Part shown: positions 32,878 to 48,496 of the stretch, in pieces | Numbering within the stretch: position 1 is the first letter of the stretch | How the letters are laid out: each line of letters starts with the position of its first letter | Assembly: GCF_036323735.1 (NCBI RefSeq) | Contig: NC_086021.1 | Coordinates: 135,451,476-135,515,475 of the forward strand | DNA length: 64,000 nt | Direction: 5' to 3' | Source of the DNA: Rattus norvegicus | Taxonomy: Eukaryota; Chordata; Mammalia; Rodentia; Muridae | Translations under genes and position numbers: made by a program | The notes under the pieces: generated by a model | Told to the model about the DNA's origin: nothing | What the model saw: the letters and a program-made list of their open reading frames with translations, nothing else | The model's database searches: none

Positions 32878-35800
32878 TTATGGATACATTGTTGCTGTCT
32901 TCAGACATACCAGAAGAGGGCATCAGATCTCATTACAGATGGTTGTGAGCCACCATGTGGTTGCTGGGAATTGAACTCAGGACCTCTGGAAGAGCAGTCA
33001 GTGCTCTTAACCACTAAGCCATCTCTCCAGCCCGTTTTTAGCATACTTTAATGCAGGTACATAACAATTGGACATGTTTTTCATTTTATACATTATTCTT
33101 TAAACTTAAAGAGAGTTACAAAGATAGTAGAGTTTTTTGTTAGTTCCCTTTAACAGTAATCTTATCCAAAATGTGATTTATTGTTTAAAATGATACTAGT
33201 ACATGGAGTCCTTTTGGCTTTTCTAATTCCTCTCCAATCTTCAACATAGATCAGCACACAGCACATGGTTGTCCTGTCTATTCAACTGCTTCTGACTATA
33301 GATACCGGTGGATCCTTCCTACCTTTTATTCCACAGACCCTTTGAATTGAGGTCAGGATCTGTGATTATGCCTAATTTAGGCTTTTATACTAGGGCTACA
33401 GATTCCAGAAAAGACTGTAAGGGAGTATCTCATTAAACTTTGAGGCTATGTGCTATAAACACAAGTTATTACTGGTGACATTAACTCAACCTCTTGGGCA
33501 GATACTCTAAGGTTTCCTTACTGAATTCTTTTCCCCATCCCCACTGTCTTTTCTGATGTAAATCACCATATCCTGCCCATACTGAAAGGGAGGTAAACTC
33601 TACCTTCCACAGGGCTTCTTCAAAAGAATTAGTGGAAAAATATACATTAACTTATCTGTGTACTTGGTACATACACGTACCAAGGCTCACAAGTGAAGGT
33701 CAGAGGACAACTTTGGGATTCAATCTAACATGTGGGTCCCAGGGATCAAACTCTTGTCTTCAGCCTTGGTGACAAATGCCTTTACCTGCTGAGCCATCTT
33801 TCTGGCCCTCTTGGTGAAATGTTAAACCAGTATAGTAAATGATAATTTTGTAAGAAGCTTCGGAGCTATGTAGACACCGCTTCTTCTCAATAACGTCAGT
33901 AGTCATCCATGGACCTTGCCTGTAGCAGTTACTATCTTAGTGTTCTAATGGTGACCTTCTACATTCCTTAGAATGCTTCTGTAGGGAAGATCTGCCCCCT
34001 CTCCTCTATTGTAGGAATAAGTATATTCATTTTATTTCTTGGGTTATAATACAATATTGTACTACTTATTCTTTCCAATTTCTTTCAAATTGTCCCAGGT
34101 CTGACTACTAACTTGTTCAAGTTGATTCTTATCCCCCCACCCCACCTCCACATCACTTTACACAATAATAAAACCAAAATAATTAAATCCATAATTTCTG
34201 GCATATTTTCACTGACATGGCCTATAAAATCAGACATTTCTTTAAGAATACAATTATAAGGCTAAGTTTTAGACTCTCTGGGGAAAGAGAACTAAAGTTA
34301 AATCAAAACAACTTGATAAATCACCTCAGTTCTTAAAATGCCGCATATACATTCTACACAAACACCTTTTTATAAATTCTACCATCTTTCCCAATATTGA
34401 AGGAAAAGCTGGATGGTAATAAATATGTCAGTTTCTGCTCAGCATCAGCATATATAGGAAATGTTCCTTTCTTGTTTGTTTGTTAAAGCATGTAGCAGAA
34501 TAGTTCAACAAAACATAGTTTTAAAATAGTGGCACTAAATTGAAACTCCAGTCCAATGTTTCAGGAAATTGTAAACACACATGGGGAACGCTCTGGGTCA
34601 CAGTGAAAGTCTATGTACAATGGTTGCTAACATATAACATATGTGAGCTAATGAACAGGAGAACCTTGTCTGCTGCAATATGCTGTTGATGGTTCATTTT
34701 TATCAATTCAATTTTTCTGGGTTTCTCACTAATACTCCACTGTAGGTCTCAATTCTTACGTCTAAGAAAAAATATATACCCCTGGATGGCACCTCCTAGC
34801 TAACGGAATGGCTCTTGAGGGCCAAGGATCACATAATTGTTTTTATTTTCTCTATTATAGATTTCAACCTGTTGATGAACACATTTTTCATGCAACAATG
34901 GATTTTCTAGAAATTGTGTACACCTTGTGCCATTTGATGAGCATAATCACTTGGTAAAATGAAGAACAGATTATAAGACATATTCCCTGAAGAAACAGAG
35001 GTTTACTTACATTTGATCTTGATGAACATTTGCTGAGAGATCGTTCTCCAAAGGTCCTAGCTCCTAAAGGCTTATTTTTAGGCTGTGGTAAGCTAAAGAA
35101 AGATTTGTGTAAATACAAATCACAAAACATACAGATGAAATAAATAAGCTAAAAGTGTTATCTTACTTATCCTACTTATTGAGTTAATGGTTTAGAGACT
35201 CTTTACTTTCACAGCAACTATAGCAAAACTGTGTTCAAACTGCATTAACTATAAAAATAAGATGTTTTTAATACACTGGGTTCCAAGTTTTAGAAGAAAA
35301 TGAAAACAAGGGTTTTGACCATAAGATGTCTCAGGTATCAGGTAACATTTTAAGTCTTATTTCTAGTGCCTTTTCTAGATACGGGTATCTCTTCTGCAAC
35401 CTGGTCATGCTGTCTCCATTCTACTTCAGTATGCCTAAATAACTCGCATAATCTCACTTGTTTTAACAAGGAAAATTCCTGAAAATACCTCATTCTTTGC
35501 TCTGCTGTCTTTCTTCTACCTTCAAACATTTTCTCTATAGAGAACCTTCTGTTCTACTTCATTGGCCCTACACCGCATGGGTATACTGGCAGTTGTCTAC
35601 ATTTAATATAATTTCAAATCCAGAGAATTCATCTGTTCATCTAGAGCTTATAAGTAGATTGCATTTCTTTTGTAGCTGTGCTTCTGCTATGGGAGGTCTA
35701 TTGTCTTGGAATTCAGGCATGGTACATTAGCTCCTCACTGTGTGGTTAAAAGGCTTATTGGTAGCAGGGCTGGAACTCCAACCCAGATCACCTGCTGAGC

Positions 35801-38800
35801 AGTCCACCCTATCTCCTTACTGTATTAAAACTTTCAGCATTTTATGGCACTTTGGTGACATGTATTTCCCCCAGGTTTCTGTAAAAATAGATGTTTCTTT
35901 ACCCATAATTTTCTTTGTTTCCGTCTTCAAAAATAGGAAAAGCAGATGATAAAGTCATAATCTTTTTAACTCCCCAGTCCTCTGAAAATACTGCATTTTC
36001 TGCAGGAAAACAAAATAGAATCTCATTACTATGTTATGAAAAGTCAGTATCCTTTAGGCTAAACTTCAGCTACATATAAAAAAAAAAAGTACTGAAATCT
36101 CTAAAAAAAATTACTAGGTAATATATAATGACACAAGGTACTTTGTAGAGAGTTGAATTGACCTATTCATGGTCACTGAGTCTTGCACTCAGGGCCCAAT
36201 AGAGATCTGTCACATACAGGGCAGTGTCCACACTCCTACAATGCTGCTCAGAGCACTTTCATCAAAAGTGCACAAAACAAAACTTTTGAGTTTTGGTTGT
36301 TGTTGTTCATGTCCTGTAAGAAAAAAAATAACCCCTGAGTTTTAATTTCCAGCCTTCTCAATTCTAACTAGATTCTACTTATCTTTGGCTTCCAGCGATC
36401 CTGAGTTCCAAATTCCACCTAGACATCTTTCCCAGGAGGTACTAAAGTCTTATGTTAAGAACTTACTTTCCCTACCCATGATGATTTTGTCCTTTAGCAC
36501 TCACTATTGAATAGTAACAAAAAATCCAATCTAACAAAAACCCCAAACCAATTATCACATACACCGTAACCTTATCAGGCTGTCATATATGTAATTTATT
36601 CCTTCCCTGATCTTACATGGCACACTATTCAAAGCAGGTTTATATCTACGTCTTGATAATGCCCATGGCAACTGCCTGTGATACTGTGTACTTAATAGCT
36701 TTTAAATAAATCATTACTTTGAAACTGGGCTTCAAATGCATCTTCATTTTGGTCTAGAGATGGCCATTCATCTTTATCATCAGAAATGTCAGGAAGTGTT
36801 GGAGCCTGAAACATATCCATGATGAAACCTTAAAGAACAGAAGAATATGTGTTGATAGGTTGCAAATCAGTTTTTATTAATTTATGGAGGCACTATACAA
36901 ACAAAATATTTTACCTAATGCTTCCTTGGTGTGGACAGTTGGTGATGGCTGCACTTTGCATGGTGTTCCTTGAACCATTCCCAATGATGTGTTTGGAGTT
37001 GTATGAAAGTCATTAATGTTGGCAACTTTATTTGTTTCACATACTAGCAAAGGAGTGAGACAAAAATGTACCATCAATATGCCAATCAGAATACATTAGA
37101 AGGCACATGATTGCATAATTACAATTAAAAGTTTACCAGTGTCAATAATGATCACTACTTTTATTATCATTGATTGGTCTTTCATATATTTATGTTTATC
37201 TTTGTAATAACATCATGAAGTAAGGTCAAGAATTATTCTTTTATAGAAAAGCACAAGGTCATACCAAGTTAGTTTTGTCATGAATAGCATCCTTTACTCA
37301 TAATATACCAAGTAATACCTGCTTCTGGTCATAGTGTAAATCTTTTCCCCCTACTGTTATAAATCTTAAGGATGTTTTTCATTTTGCTCAGCTAGAGTTT
37401 GCTCAGACTTTACCTCTCTTTCTCCCTCTCTCCCACTGCTCATCTGAAAGCACTGGAAAGTATCTTTGGTGCTTGGAACATTAACAGGAATATTGCTGCC
37501 TGAAAGACCTACACTTGTCATTCATTCTGCCTGAAACAGGTTCACAAAGTTTGCTGCATGGGTACTTCCCTTCTCCTTTTTACCTAAATCTTACTCATCA
37601 GTCCTTCCTGGTCATTTTCTTTGAACCTAACTCTCCACCCTAATAGTGATACCTCTTTTCCCGTAGGACTTCTCGCCTTTTTCATCACAACTGCCTTTCT
37701 AACTATTTAGAATTATGCTTTGTATCTAGTGGACATGAACCAAGTCTTGGTGCGGTAAGTCTCTACTTCAAACAGCCCTGTTCCTGTTAGTGGAAAGATG
37801 CCAGTCATCTGAGGAGAGGAAGTAAATGACCAACTGTGTCTTTATTATTTAATTGACAAAATTATCTTCTATGTAAATGCCTAAAATTATCTTCTATGTA
37901 ATGCCTCCGCTCTACTACCAATCAGAATGTAAGACTAACAAGCCTTAGTAATTATGACTTTTCAGATTAATACACTGAGAAGCTTAATAGAAAAATGCCA
38001 AGGATTCTAAACTTAGGAAGATGTGACTAATAATTTTCTATTTTTGTTTGAAATAGTCTGAGGCTTTATAAAATCATTCTTCCTCTGAAGAAAGCCTTCC
38101 TATACCACAGTCATAAATAGACACTGAGGAACCCAAAAAGAGTCTACCTAAACAAGCTGCATGAAGTTATTATAAGGAAGCACTACCTTCTTTTTTGTCT
38201 GGTCCACTCTGTGTCATGAATTCACGAATACTTTGATTCACACCTCTGAAAGAGAAAACTCTTGAGGCACACTGAAGAATAAAAGCACTTTACATATTAG
38301 AATTTTAAACCTAACTCTAAAGAAAGAGTAAAATATTGCTAACAATGTTAAGTCTGTTAGGATAAAACTGCTTAGGGCCATGGTGTAATAAGTAAATGAA
38401 ATATTTACTGCCTTTGAGAATATTAATTCGTTCAAATAAAGGTAACCACTGAATGTTTTTCTGTGACTCAATGGTTATTATGTTAGCAAAGTAACAACAA
38501 TCCCTCCATGTGGCAGGACAAAATGGCTTCCCAAACTCAAACACACTTCATTTATGGTACAGGTTAAAGGCCTAAGACCTAGTTTCAGGCAGTGTGTGTT
38601 AGTGGAACTAGTACATTTCTTGTGATGAACCTGAAACCATTAGTGATGCCCAGATTTTAAAATGTTAAGAAGGAAAGGTAGCAATCCAATTATATAACAG
38701 TTTGCTTTTAAATACACTTGGGCAGTCAACATCATCTGTCTAATGCTTCAAGAATTCTCCTAAGAAACCATATTGAAATGTTAAACAAGTACCAATTACT

Positions 38801-41800
38801 TGTAGTTTTACAAATTACTATCAAATCACAAGTTAAGAGATAAATAACCAAAGACAAAAATGTAAAACAAATAGGAAATTTGGTATTATTTTTGAAGTCT
38901 AGAAAAATCCTTCTAAATTGGGGAATCGTGTAGAGAAAGATCTTGGCACTAAGAATCATTGACACTTATCCCAAATAGGTTCTGAAGGAAGACAGAGGAA
39001 ACAGCAAAACAGATGTCAAGTAATTTTCTGTGCATTAATAATGCCTACAGGTATGCAGTCAGAGCCAGTAAACAAAGGTACATTCAGTTTTCAGCTATAT
39101 ATTCTGAAGGTACAGAGAAACTGCTGAAAAATTTTAATTCAATAAAAAAGTATAAATATTGTTAAAAAAAAAAGCATGGAATTAAGTCTGAATGATTTGA
39201 GGCCAATATTTAGGAATCTTTTCAACATACAAATTTTTAAAAAACCAGAACCATTCATCTCTTACACAACATGGCATTGCAGATCATGAAAAGAAATGAT
39301 ACATGCTACTCATGTCACTACCATTTCCAGGGCATTTAGCTTACCTGGAATCTGTCTCTGACTGGCCACTTACAGGAATAGGAAGAGATGGCAGGCTGAT
39401 GGCTGGGAACAGCAAAGTGCTGTTAACAGCATTTACCATAAGAGGAACAGAAGGTTCTTCCAGTGGTTTCTCTCCTGAGTTCTCTGAGGTCTGCTGATTG
39501 ATGGATGAAAGACTTAGACCCCTCAGTTCTTGGTGGGAGCATGTATTTTGTCCCACACATACTAGATTAGCCTTTCATGCAAAACAAAAAGATATAAACA
39601 AAAACAAAATTAAAAGTCTTGAATATTCCTAATCAGTCATAAAGCTTTTCAAAGCATAACAACAACAACAAGACTAGCCTCTATGATGGCTTCTTGTAGT
39701 TTCTTAAACATGGACACACCAAAAGCTTATATTAATTTTTTATAAATTATTATTTGTGTATATGTATAAATCAGAGGACAGCTTTTAGGAGCTGGTTCCC
39801 CCTTACTTTGTTGGGCCAAGGCCTCAATTCTCTGCATCACATATTACAGTCCAGTTGGCTCACAAGCTTCAGGCTTTATGTCTTTATGTCTCTATGTCTC
39901 TGCCTTTCATCTCACTGTACGAGGGTTGGAATTACAGATGCATGCTACCATATCGGCCTTTTGTACATGGGTTACTGGGATTAAACTCAGGTCATCACGA
40001 TTGTACAGCAAATAACTTTACTAGTTGAGCTACCTCTCTAGTCCAGTATCTTATTTATATTTTCAACCACTGAAAAACAAATTGGCTTCTGTAAGATCAG
40101 TATTTATGGAGTAACAGTGGCTCACGGGAGTCTAAGGCACAGGACAACTGTAGTAAGGCCAAGGCTGATTTGGCTACCTAGCAAGTTCCATGCCAGCCTA
40201 AGCCAGTGTGAACCCTGTCTAATAAAACAAAAACAGATGAGTTTAGTAATAATATGTGTGATATCAAAGTGGAAAGGAGCCTATTAAGAGCAAAAGAATA
40301 CATGGTAAAAGGAGGGCCAGAGAAAAATAATCAACAAAGTATGACAGTCTCATAATGAAACCTATTACTTCTTATGCTAAATTATAAAAAAAGACAAGTG
40401 AATCACAAAACAAAGAGTATCTTATTTCTCTTTACTAAATTTTAGGAAAAGACTAAAATTAGTGTTGCCCAATATTCTCCAGTGCTCTGCTAATATTAGT
40501 AGCCATTTTCTATTTAATGAACAGGATATATCTATATTAACTTCCACAAATGCATGGTCCATAATAGGAAGGATAAACAAACGTTTAAAATACAGAAAGG
40601 TTAATTCCTTATCTTATGGAAGCATTCTTAGAAATTGTAAGACAGTTAACTTAAGCTGTGTGTGGTGGCATATGCCTTTACTCAGAGGCAGAAGCAGGGG
40701 CATCTGTCAGTTCAAGGTACATCTGATTGACAAAGCAATTTCTAGGCCAGCAAGGACAATATATTAAGAACCCATTTCGGGGCTGGGGATTTAGCTCAGT
40801 GGTAGAGCGCTTACCTAGGAAGCGCAAAGGCCTGGGTTCGGTCCCCAGCTCCGAAAAAAAAAAGAACCAAAAAAAAAAAAAAAAAAAAAGAACCCATTTC
40901 AAGGGGTTGGGGATTTAGCTCAGTGGTAGAGCGCTTGCCTAGCAAGCGCAAGGCCCTGGGTTCGGTCCCTAGCTCCAAAAAAAAAAAAAAAAGAACCCAT
41001 TTCAAAACCAATACCAAAAAAGCCAAAACCATCCCTAAAACAGTAATTTAAATGACTTACACTATTTCCTCACTTAGCAAATTAGTGTGGAGAAAGAGCA
41101 GTCACAACACAGATTAAGTACTCCATTAAGAAGTACCACAGATCTCAGGGTCTCTTGTATTTTGGACATCTGTGGAGACTAGCTTAAGCTAAACATTTCC
41201 ACTTAGTCTCTATATTTTTTTGCTTATTCCAAATTTTCACAACTTTATCTATCAAATTATTAATTCAGTAAGTTTTCTAGCTAAATTAGAATAACTACAA
41301 AAAATAAAGCAGAGAAAACAATAGTTAGTAGTACTGGAATAATGGACATTGGGAATAGTGAAGAACATGGACATACGTCAGGCCTGTTCTCAGAAGCAGG
41401 CAGGTCCTTGTGAGACAATTCCACCACTTGATGCAATTTCTTGTGAAGTTCATCCATTTTCTGTTTTAATAATTGCTCTTCAAAAGCATTTGCTTCTTTC
41501 CTTTTCATATAATTTCTGTCTTCACTAACTTTAAGAACATTAAAAAAACATGGTTTGTTCTCAAAATTTCATCAGAAAATTGCATGCAAAATGATTAAAA
41601 GGTCACAATTTAGGACAATTATTAAATCAAAGCTTTTCATATTTATTAGATTTCAGAGCTTAAACTTACATTATTTTTTAATTGTAACCTTTACCTGTCT
41701 TCACCACGGTTACTATTAAATACAAGTCTTAGATCCTCATGAGCCATCCCCTTGGATTTTGTTCTCACTGGCCTGGAACTGAGTAATCTAAGCTGCCATT

Positions 41801-44800
41801 GCCATCCAAGTGCTGTGACTACAACTGTCTGCCACCACACTTGTCACTTTTAATGTGGTTCCCAGGGTCAAATTCACACCTCATTATTATATTATATTAT
41901 ATTATATTATATTATATTATATTATATTTACTAACTGAGCTATCTCCTCATTCCCCCATCATCCTCTATTTCACACTTAAAAAAAAATGTAACTCTAGGC
42001 ACTTCTCAAAAAAATAATAAGAACACAAGTCCCAAGGTATGCACGTGGAGGTTGGAGGACAATCTGCAGAAGCTGGCTCTCTTCCTAACATGTGGGTCTT
42101 AGGGACAGAACTCAGGTAGTCATGCTTTTATTCTTTTCAATTGATATCTGAATATCTAAATATCTATGTACATGTATGTGATAGTGCCTATAGAAAATAG
42201 AGATGTTAAATTCCCTGGAGCAGGGTGTTTGTTCTAAGTCACCTGATATGGCTGGCTCCTGAACTCAGGTACTTTGCAAAAGCACTACCATCTCTTAACT
42301 GCTGAGCCACCCTTCCAGCTCCACCTTTCTAGGAAATAAAGTGTACTAAGGATCAGAGTTTCAAGTAAAACTTTGGATAGTTCTATTTCCTATAAATATC
42401 ACATAAAGGCACACTCCAAACATGTCAGATTTTTTTTGGCTAGAGACTACAGGTTGTGATAATAAAAGGAAACTATCAATAGACAATTCAAAATGGGTCC
42501 TTAACAAATATTGATGGTCTCTATAGCTGGTTAAATATAAAAGTAATGAATATAGAGGCTAGAGAGATGGCTCAGCAGTTAAGAGAGCTTGCTGCTCTTA
42601 TAAAGTTAAGCGGAGTTCCCAACACCCTTATAATCACCTCTTTTTTTTTTTCTTCCGGAGCTGAGGACCAAACCCAGGGCCTTGTGCTTTCTAGGCAAGC
42701 ATTCTACCACTGAGCTAAATCCCCAACCCCACAATCACCTCTTCTGAGGGCACTGCGCTCACATGTAAAACCCACACTCATATATAACTTTAAACAAAAT
42801 CTTTAAAAAAGGTAATGAACTGGGGGCTGGAGAGATGGCTCAGCAGTTAAGAGCACTGACTGCTCTTCCAGAGGTCCCGAATTTAATGCCCAGCAACCAC
42901 ATGGTGGCACACAACCATCTGTAATGGGACCCGATGCCCTTTTCTGGTCTGTCTGACAGCCACAGTGTACTCATATAAATAAAATAAATCTTAAAAAAAA
43001 AAAAAAAGGTAATGAATCAAAGGCTCACATAGTAGATCTAGTCCAAATAACCTAGATGGTATAAAACCCTTAGTGAAACAAATGTTTGTTTTCCTCTCTC
43101 TAGAGTATATGCTGTTATAGTAAAACCCAAGTGTAAATGCATATTTCCTTATGAGGTACAAAAAGTATTTACCAATAAGCATAGGTAATTTATATAAATA
43201 ATAATATATTTATTCTATAAACATAAATTTTGGTGTGCTGTTCTGCATGTTCTGTTTAAAATCGATGCAAACTTGGGAAATCTTTTCTGAACCTCAGTTC
43301 TCAAGAAATCCTTTCACAGAACAAATAAATGCCCCACAAATTTTAGGACTACTATATACACAGGTTCAAATTCACATAGAGAATATGGAAACACTATTTC
43401 ATTAATGCAAAGAAGCACTAGTAAGAATGTTTACTGCAGCACTGTTTCAATCACCAGCTATCAGTTCAGCAAAGGAGCCTGTGGACAAGCACTGCTGCTA
43501 GACTAGTATCTAATCAAGACTTCTAAGTTTCTAATAGAATGAGCTCAAGGCATCTCGTGTTTCATTCAGTTATGTAATTATCCATTATTTTAAATGACGT
43601 AAAACAATCCCAGCATAAAGAGTGTAAGTACCCCACTGTTCATGCTTCTTTCGTTGATTGTATTTCTGGGCTCTCAGCTCTTCAAATGAAAATTCCGAAT
43701 CTCCACGGATAAGCTTTTCTTTGCAGTACATAACTTGCTGAGCTTCAGGCTTGGGTGCCATAGATGAGCTGACAGAGCATTCTGACTTGGAAATCATGAT
43801 CACTCTTTGTTCCCTACTGTGGAGAAAGACACAATTTATAACAGTGTACTGGAAGTAACTTTAACGAAATTTATGAAATAATGTTCTCGTTGTACTTGCA
43901 TATTAGACTTTTCGTCACAAGTAGAAGGTGCCACACCAGAACATTCTGAACCCTAAAAGACAGAAGAAAACTAACTTGAGCATTCATTTACCAGAGCATT
44001 CATTTACCTTCACACAAATTAGTTCACAAATATGAAAATTCCCTGTGGGAAGGGGCCTTTTAACATCTGGTATATTTACCATGTATATGTAAATTATGAT
44101 TAATAGCTGGAGCTTTAAGTGATATAATTTTTAGTTAACTTTTTATACTGAGGTTCCCCCAAAAGAAAGCAATTAATTTAAATTAAAAAATTAAACTTCC
44201 TTTTGTTATTGTTTTACTCTCAGAAATTTCTAATATTAGCAATAACCTACTAAACAAATATTTACTGATATTTCACACTTATCATACAATGAGCTAGGTT
44301 TAAGAAATATGACCAAAAGAAAAGTAACATTCATTTCATTTGTCTAAAAGTTTAGAGTAGTAGAAAGAATGACGGTAGCAAATGTTCTAAGATATAAATT
44401 GGGACAGTCTGTATAATCTATCAAAGACCGACAAACAATGTTCTATTTCCAGGAATGTGCTATATTAGAAAAACAGAAGTCTTTATACTGGATTAAGCTA
44501 CAAGGAGGTCCTAAAGAATAATTGTACTTTGACAAAGAAAGATGCTAAGGAACAAGAAGCAGAAGGAGATTTGAGTATTTTTATGTTTATAAACGAGCAA
44601 GGCAGAAGAGATTTAGAGGGATCAACAATATTTTGGGGGATGAAAAGGAGGCACAAGGAGGAAGCCACTTTCCTCCATAGAAATGGCAGAAAAAGATGCA
44701 GTAACATATATAATTTTTGATAGCAGAAAATGAGAAGGTATCTTCTATTATGTAGCAGAAATAGTATTTATTTTTTATAGCTATGACAGAGGCACCCCGA

Positions 44801-47800
44801 AATTGAGGGATTTGAACTAAGTTTACCACAATAATTTGTACTAAAGAATTAACTGACAATGGAGGTCAATCACAGGAGACAGTGTCAATAGAATGAGATG
44901 CAAAGGCAGCCAGCATGGCTGTCCAGTAACATTCCTGATTTCCATACAACATACAAATAAATGTCTTTGTTACCTGACTCCTAGGAACGCAAGCTGAGTT
45001 TTCTGTTTCTGGACTTGACTTTGTTAACATAACTTGGTTTAAAATCTGTGCACTATGCAAAGGTTCTGAGGTTGTAGCTATGAGGGGAAAAAAAATGAAA
45101 TGAGAAGTGAAAAGTGACAGTAAATAAAATCAGCACATAATACATTCATCTATTCTTCCAGTATATTGTATTTAAAAAATCTGTTTGTGGTTGGAGAGAT
45201 GGCTAAGCAGTTAAAACATTTGTTCTCTATAAATACAGAGGACCCGGGTCTGGGGATTTAGCTCAGTGGTAGAGCGCTTACCTAGGAAGCGCAAAGCCCT
45301 GGGTTCGGTCCCCAGCTCAAAAAAACAAACAAACAAACAAACAAAAAAAAACAAAACAAAACAAAACAAAAAATACAGAGGACCCAGGTTTAATTCCCAC
45401 CACCCACAGTGGCTCACAGTCATCCACAACTTTTATTTCTAGGGAATGTGATGTCTTCTCTGACTATGTGGGCACTAGACATATATACAGTGTAGACATA
45501 CATGCAAGCAAAACATTCATACATATAAAATATCTAACACATAAGTACAAAAATTATTTTAAAAGTCAACCCATTTAAACTGTCTCAGAAAATGGACTAA
45601 TTTTCAATTAGGAAAAATACTATAGAAACAAATTTTCTGATCAACCCAAAAAGATAATACCTGAATGGAATATAAAGCCTAAGTGGTTATTCTAAATGAC
45701 AGTAACTACTGTTGAAATGGAATTTTTATTTCTAAGAGAAAAGAACAGGCCACATTTTAAAAGTTATATTACACCTGTTTGATTCAATTCGGAACCGATG
45801 GGGAGTCCAGCATTACTCTCTTTGGGAGAATCTTCATTTTGTTCTTTTAAAAGATAGGGTATTGTTATAGCCTTAGCTGTCCTCAAACTTATGTTCCTTC
45901 TTAGCCTCCCTTCTGAGTACTGGGATTACAAGTGTGTGCTACTATATTGTATCTAGATATTAGCTTATTTTTTAAAAATTCTTCACACATAGTAAATTCA
46001 TTAAGCTTTGTTTGCAGATTTTCTGTACTACAGTGCTAAGACACAGCTCTTCTGCTGTCCAAAGCTATTTTGTGAGATTATTATCAGAGGAAACTATTTG
46101 AATAATAGGAAACTATTACTCAAAACAGTAATTTGGTAATCTTTGGTTTTCATTAAATACTACAAAAGGCCCTTTTTAAAAAGCAAAACAAAACAAAAAA
46201 CACTTAGTGAAAATTACAGACTAAATTTTCAACAATCTAGATATTTTAAAAAGTATCATTTTACCTTGATCTGGCAAATGTGTTCCAGTAAGGCGTGCCT
46301 GGAATAGCCTGCATGATAATAGAAGATACATATAGATTTTAACTTCACAGTTTAATATATATATCTGTACCGAAATGTAACTAATAGAACAAGCAATAAA
46401 GACAGAAAAAGAAAAACTGAGTTTGAAAGTTGCTTTAAATGCAGAAATAAAGTTCTGAGAATGTTTATATTAGAAAAGCCTTCCTTTTACACAGTTTGTC
46501 ACTATTTTTCAAATTTGTTGAGCACATACACACTCTTTCTCCATGTAAGTCTACAGATGTTAAAACTCAAAGATGTCTCAACTACTACTTCACATATTTT
46601 AAAATCTGAAACAAAATAATTATATTTTAAAGAAATCAAAATATAAAACTTAGATCACTGTTTCAAAGGACAGTGGGTTGTATCACTCATGTTTTATAAA
46701 AATTTCACACATACATTATTTCATAGCACTTTTCCATACCAACTCGGCCTATTAAAAACTGCATCTCCCAAGTCTGACACTTTTGGATAATGAATTATCA
46801 TTAACTTTATTAGGCAACATAGAATAAGCCTGTAGGAAACACTTTTTAAAAGAGGATTGTAGTGGTGTTTGAGATAAAGAGTTCTGTCAGCACATGGCTA
46901 ACGGGATGACTGTGCCTGACTGCCATCTTCACACATTCCAAGTGGTGTGCTTGGCACAAACAAATAAAAGAGATAAATAAACATCCTTAGTACCAAAAGA
47001 GGTCAAGGTGCTGGAGAGATGGCTCAGAGGTTAAGAGCACTGGCTGCTCTTCCAGTGGACTCAGGTCTGATTTCTAGCACCCACCGTGATGGTTCACAAT
47101 GGGATCCAGTGCTCTCTTCTGACCTTTGGGGGTGTCAAGTACATGCACAATTCACATAAATATATGAAGGCGAGCAATCATATATTTAAAAATTTTTAAA
47201 AAATCAACTGTTAATAATTACTAAAGGTATATAAATGAACATTTATTAAATACTGATTTTTTTCTTTTTATGTATATTTGAAAATTCTGATAATAAATCA
47301 GAATTTTTTTAAAGCATAAATACTATAGTAAAATGAAAAAAATAGGTATGTCGAATGCTGGCAAGGTGTGCAATGCATTCTTCTAATGAGAATGCAAAAG
47401 AAAAACTGAATAGATGGTTTGGTTGTATGTCTCACATGCCCTGAAACTGTTTAAGCATATGTTTTAGATTAATGTAAGAAATATATTACTTTTCGAGGAA
47501 AAGATCTTGACATACAGTGTATCCACAGCTTGACTCTGTAAAGCATGTGTGTAATTCTGTAATATGGAGAGAAAAAATAGTTTTCTGAATTTTCAAGTTT
47601 TCTTAAATGAGGCATTTTTATAATAGAAAAGTAACAGAATAAAACACGTGAAGAGAAAAATAAGGCATTCATTATGATAGTTCACTACAGTTTGAATAGC
47701 CACTAAAACTTCATGTTGATACTCAACCCACGTTGTGAGAGTTATAAAATATTATAACTCCAAAATGTGATTAGATCAATAAGGCTTTGTCTTCATGAAT

Positions 47801-48440
47801 GGGTAATTCTATTTATGGTTTAATGGGTTATTTTGAGAGGACAATTTGTTCTGTCTCTTGCAGGTACCCTTCTTGTGATGTGATCTTCTGTGTTGCCTCA
47901 CAATGCTGCAGTTTAAAGTGACATTTTAAAATCTGTCACACAGGACATCCTAAGAGAAGTATAAAGCTTTCTATCTGTGGTCAGACCTACAATATACATA
48001 CAGTATGACTTACAGTTAAAGTAGATACACATAAAGGTACAGACAGAAAAAGAGTTATACACTTTGAAACTACCTGTATTGTTGTTGTAGTAGTTCCATA
48101 GGTTCAGCCTGATTGTGAATTCCTGTTTGAAAAATAGCACTGGCATGCTGCTGCTCTCCCTGGGCTTCCAGATGCCCTGCCCAGGACAGGTATAGATATG
48201 ATGACTTGGTTCCAACTCCCTGGCTGTACAGAAACTCAAAAAACTGATGACGGTCACTGTTGTACTCAGCCTACAGAAATTCAGAGCAAAACCACACATA
48301 AATAATAATGAAGTGCAAAGATATGGTTAATGAATATAGAGAGTAGCTGGATAGAAAGAATGACTTCTAATGTTATACACTAGAAAACTATGTTGATAAT
48401 TTTATATTCAAAATAGCTAATAGAGAGGGTTTTGATTTCC

Positions 48441-48496
<56 letters not shown>

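Noticed and set aside
47913..48299. 128-codon minus-strand frame over BUB1 exon 4
   Set aside because: Out of frame with the BUB1 product; the real exon 4 frame was identified in the same DNA.
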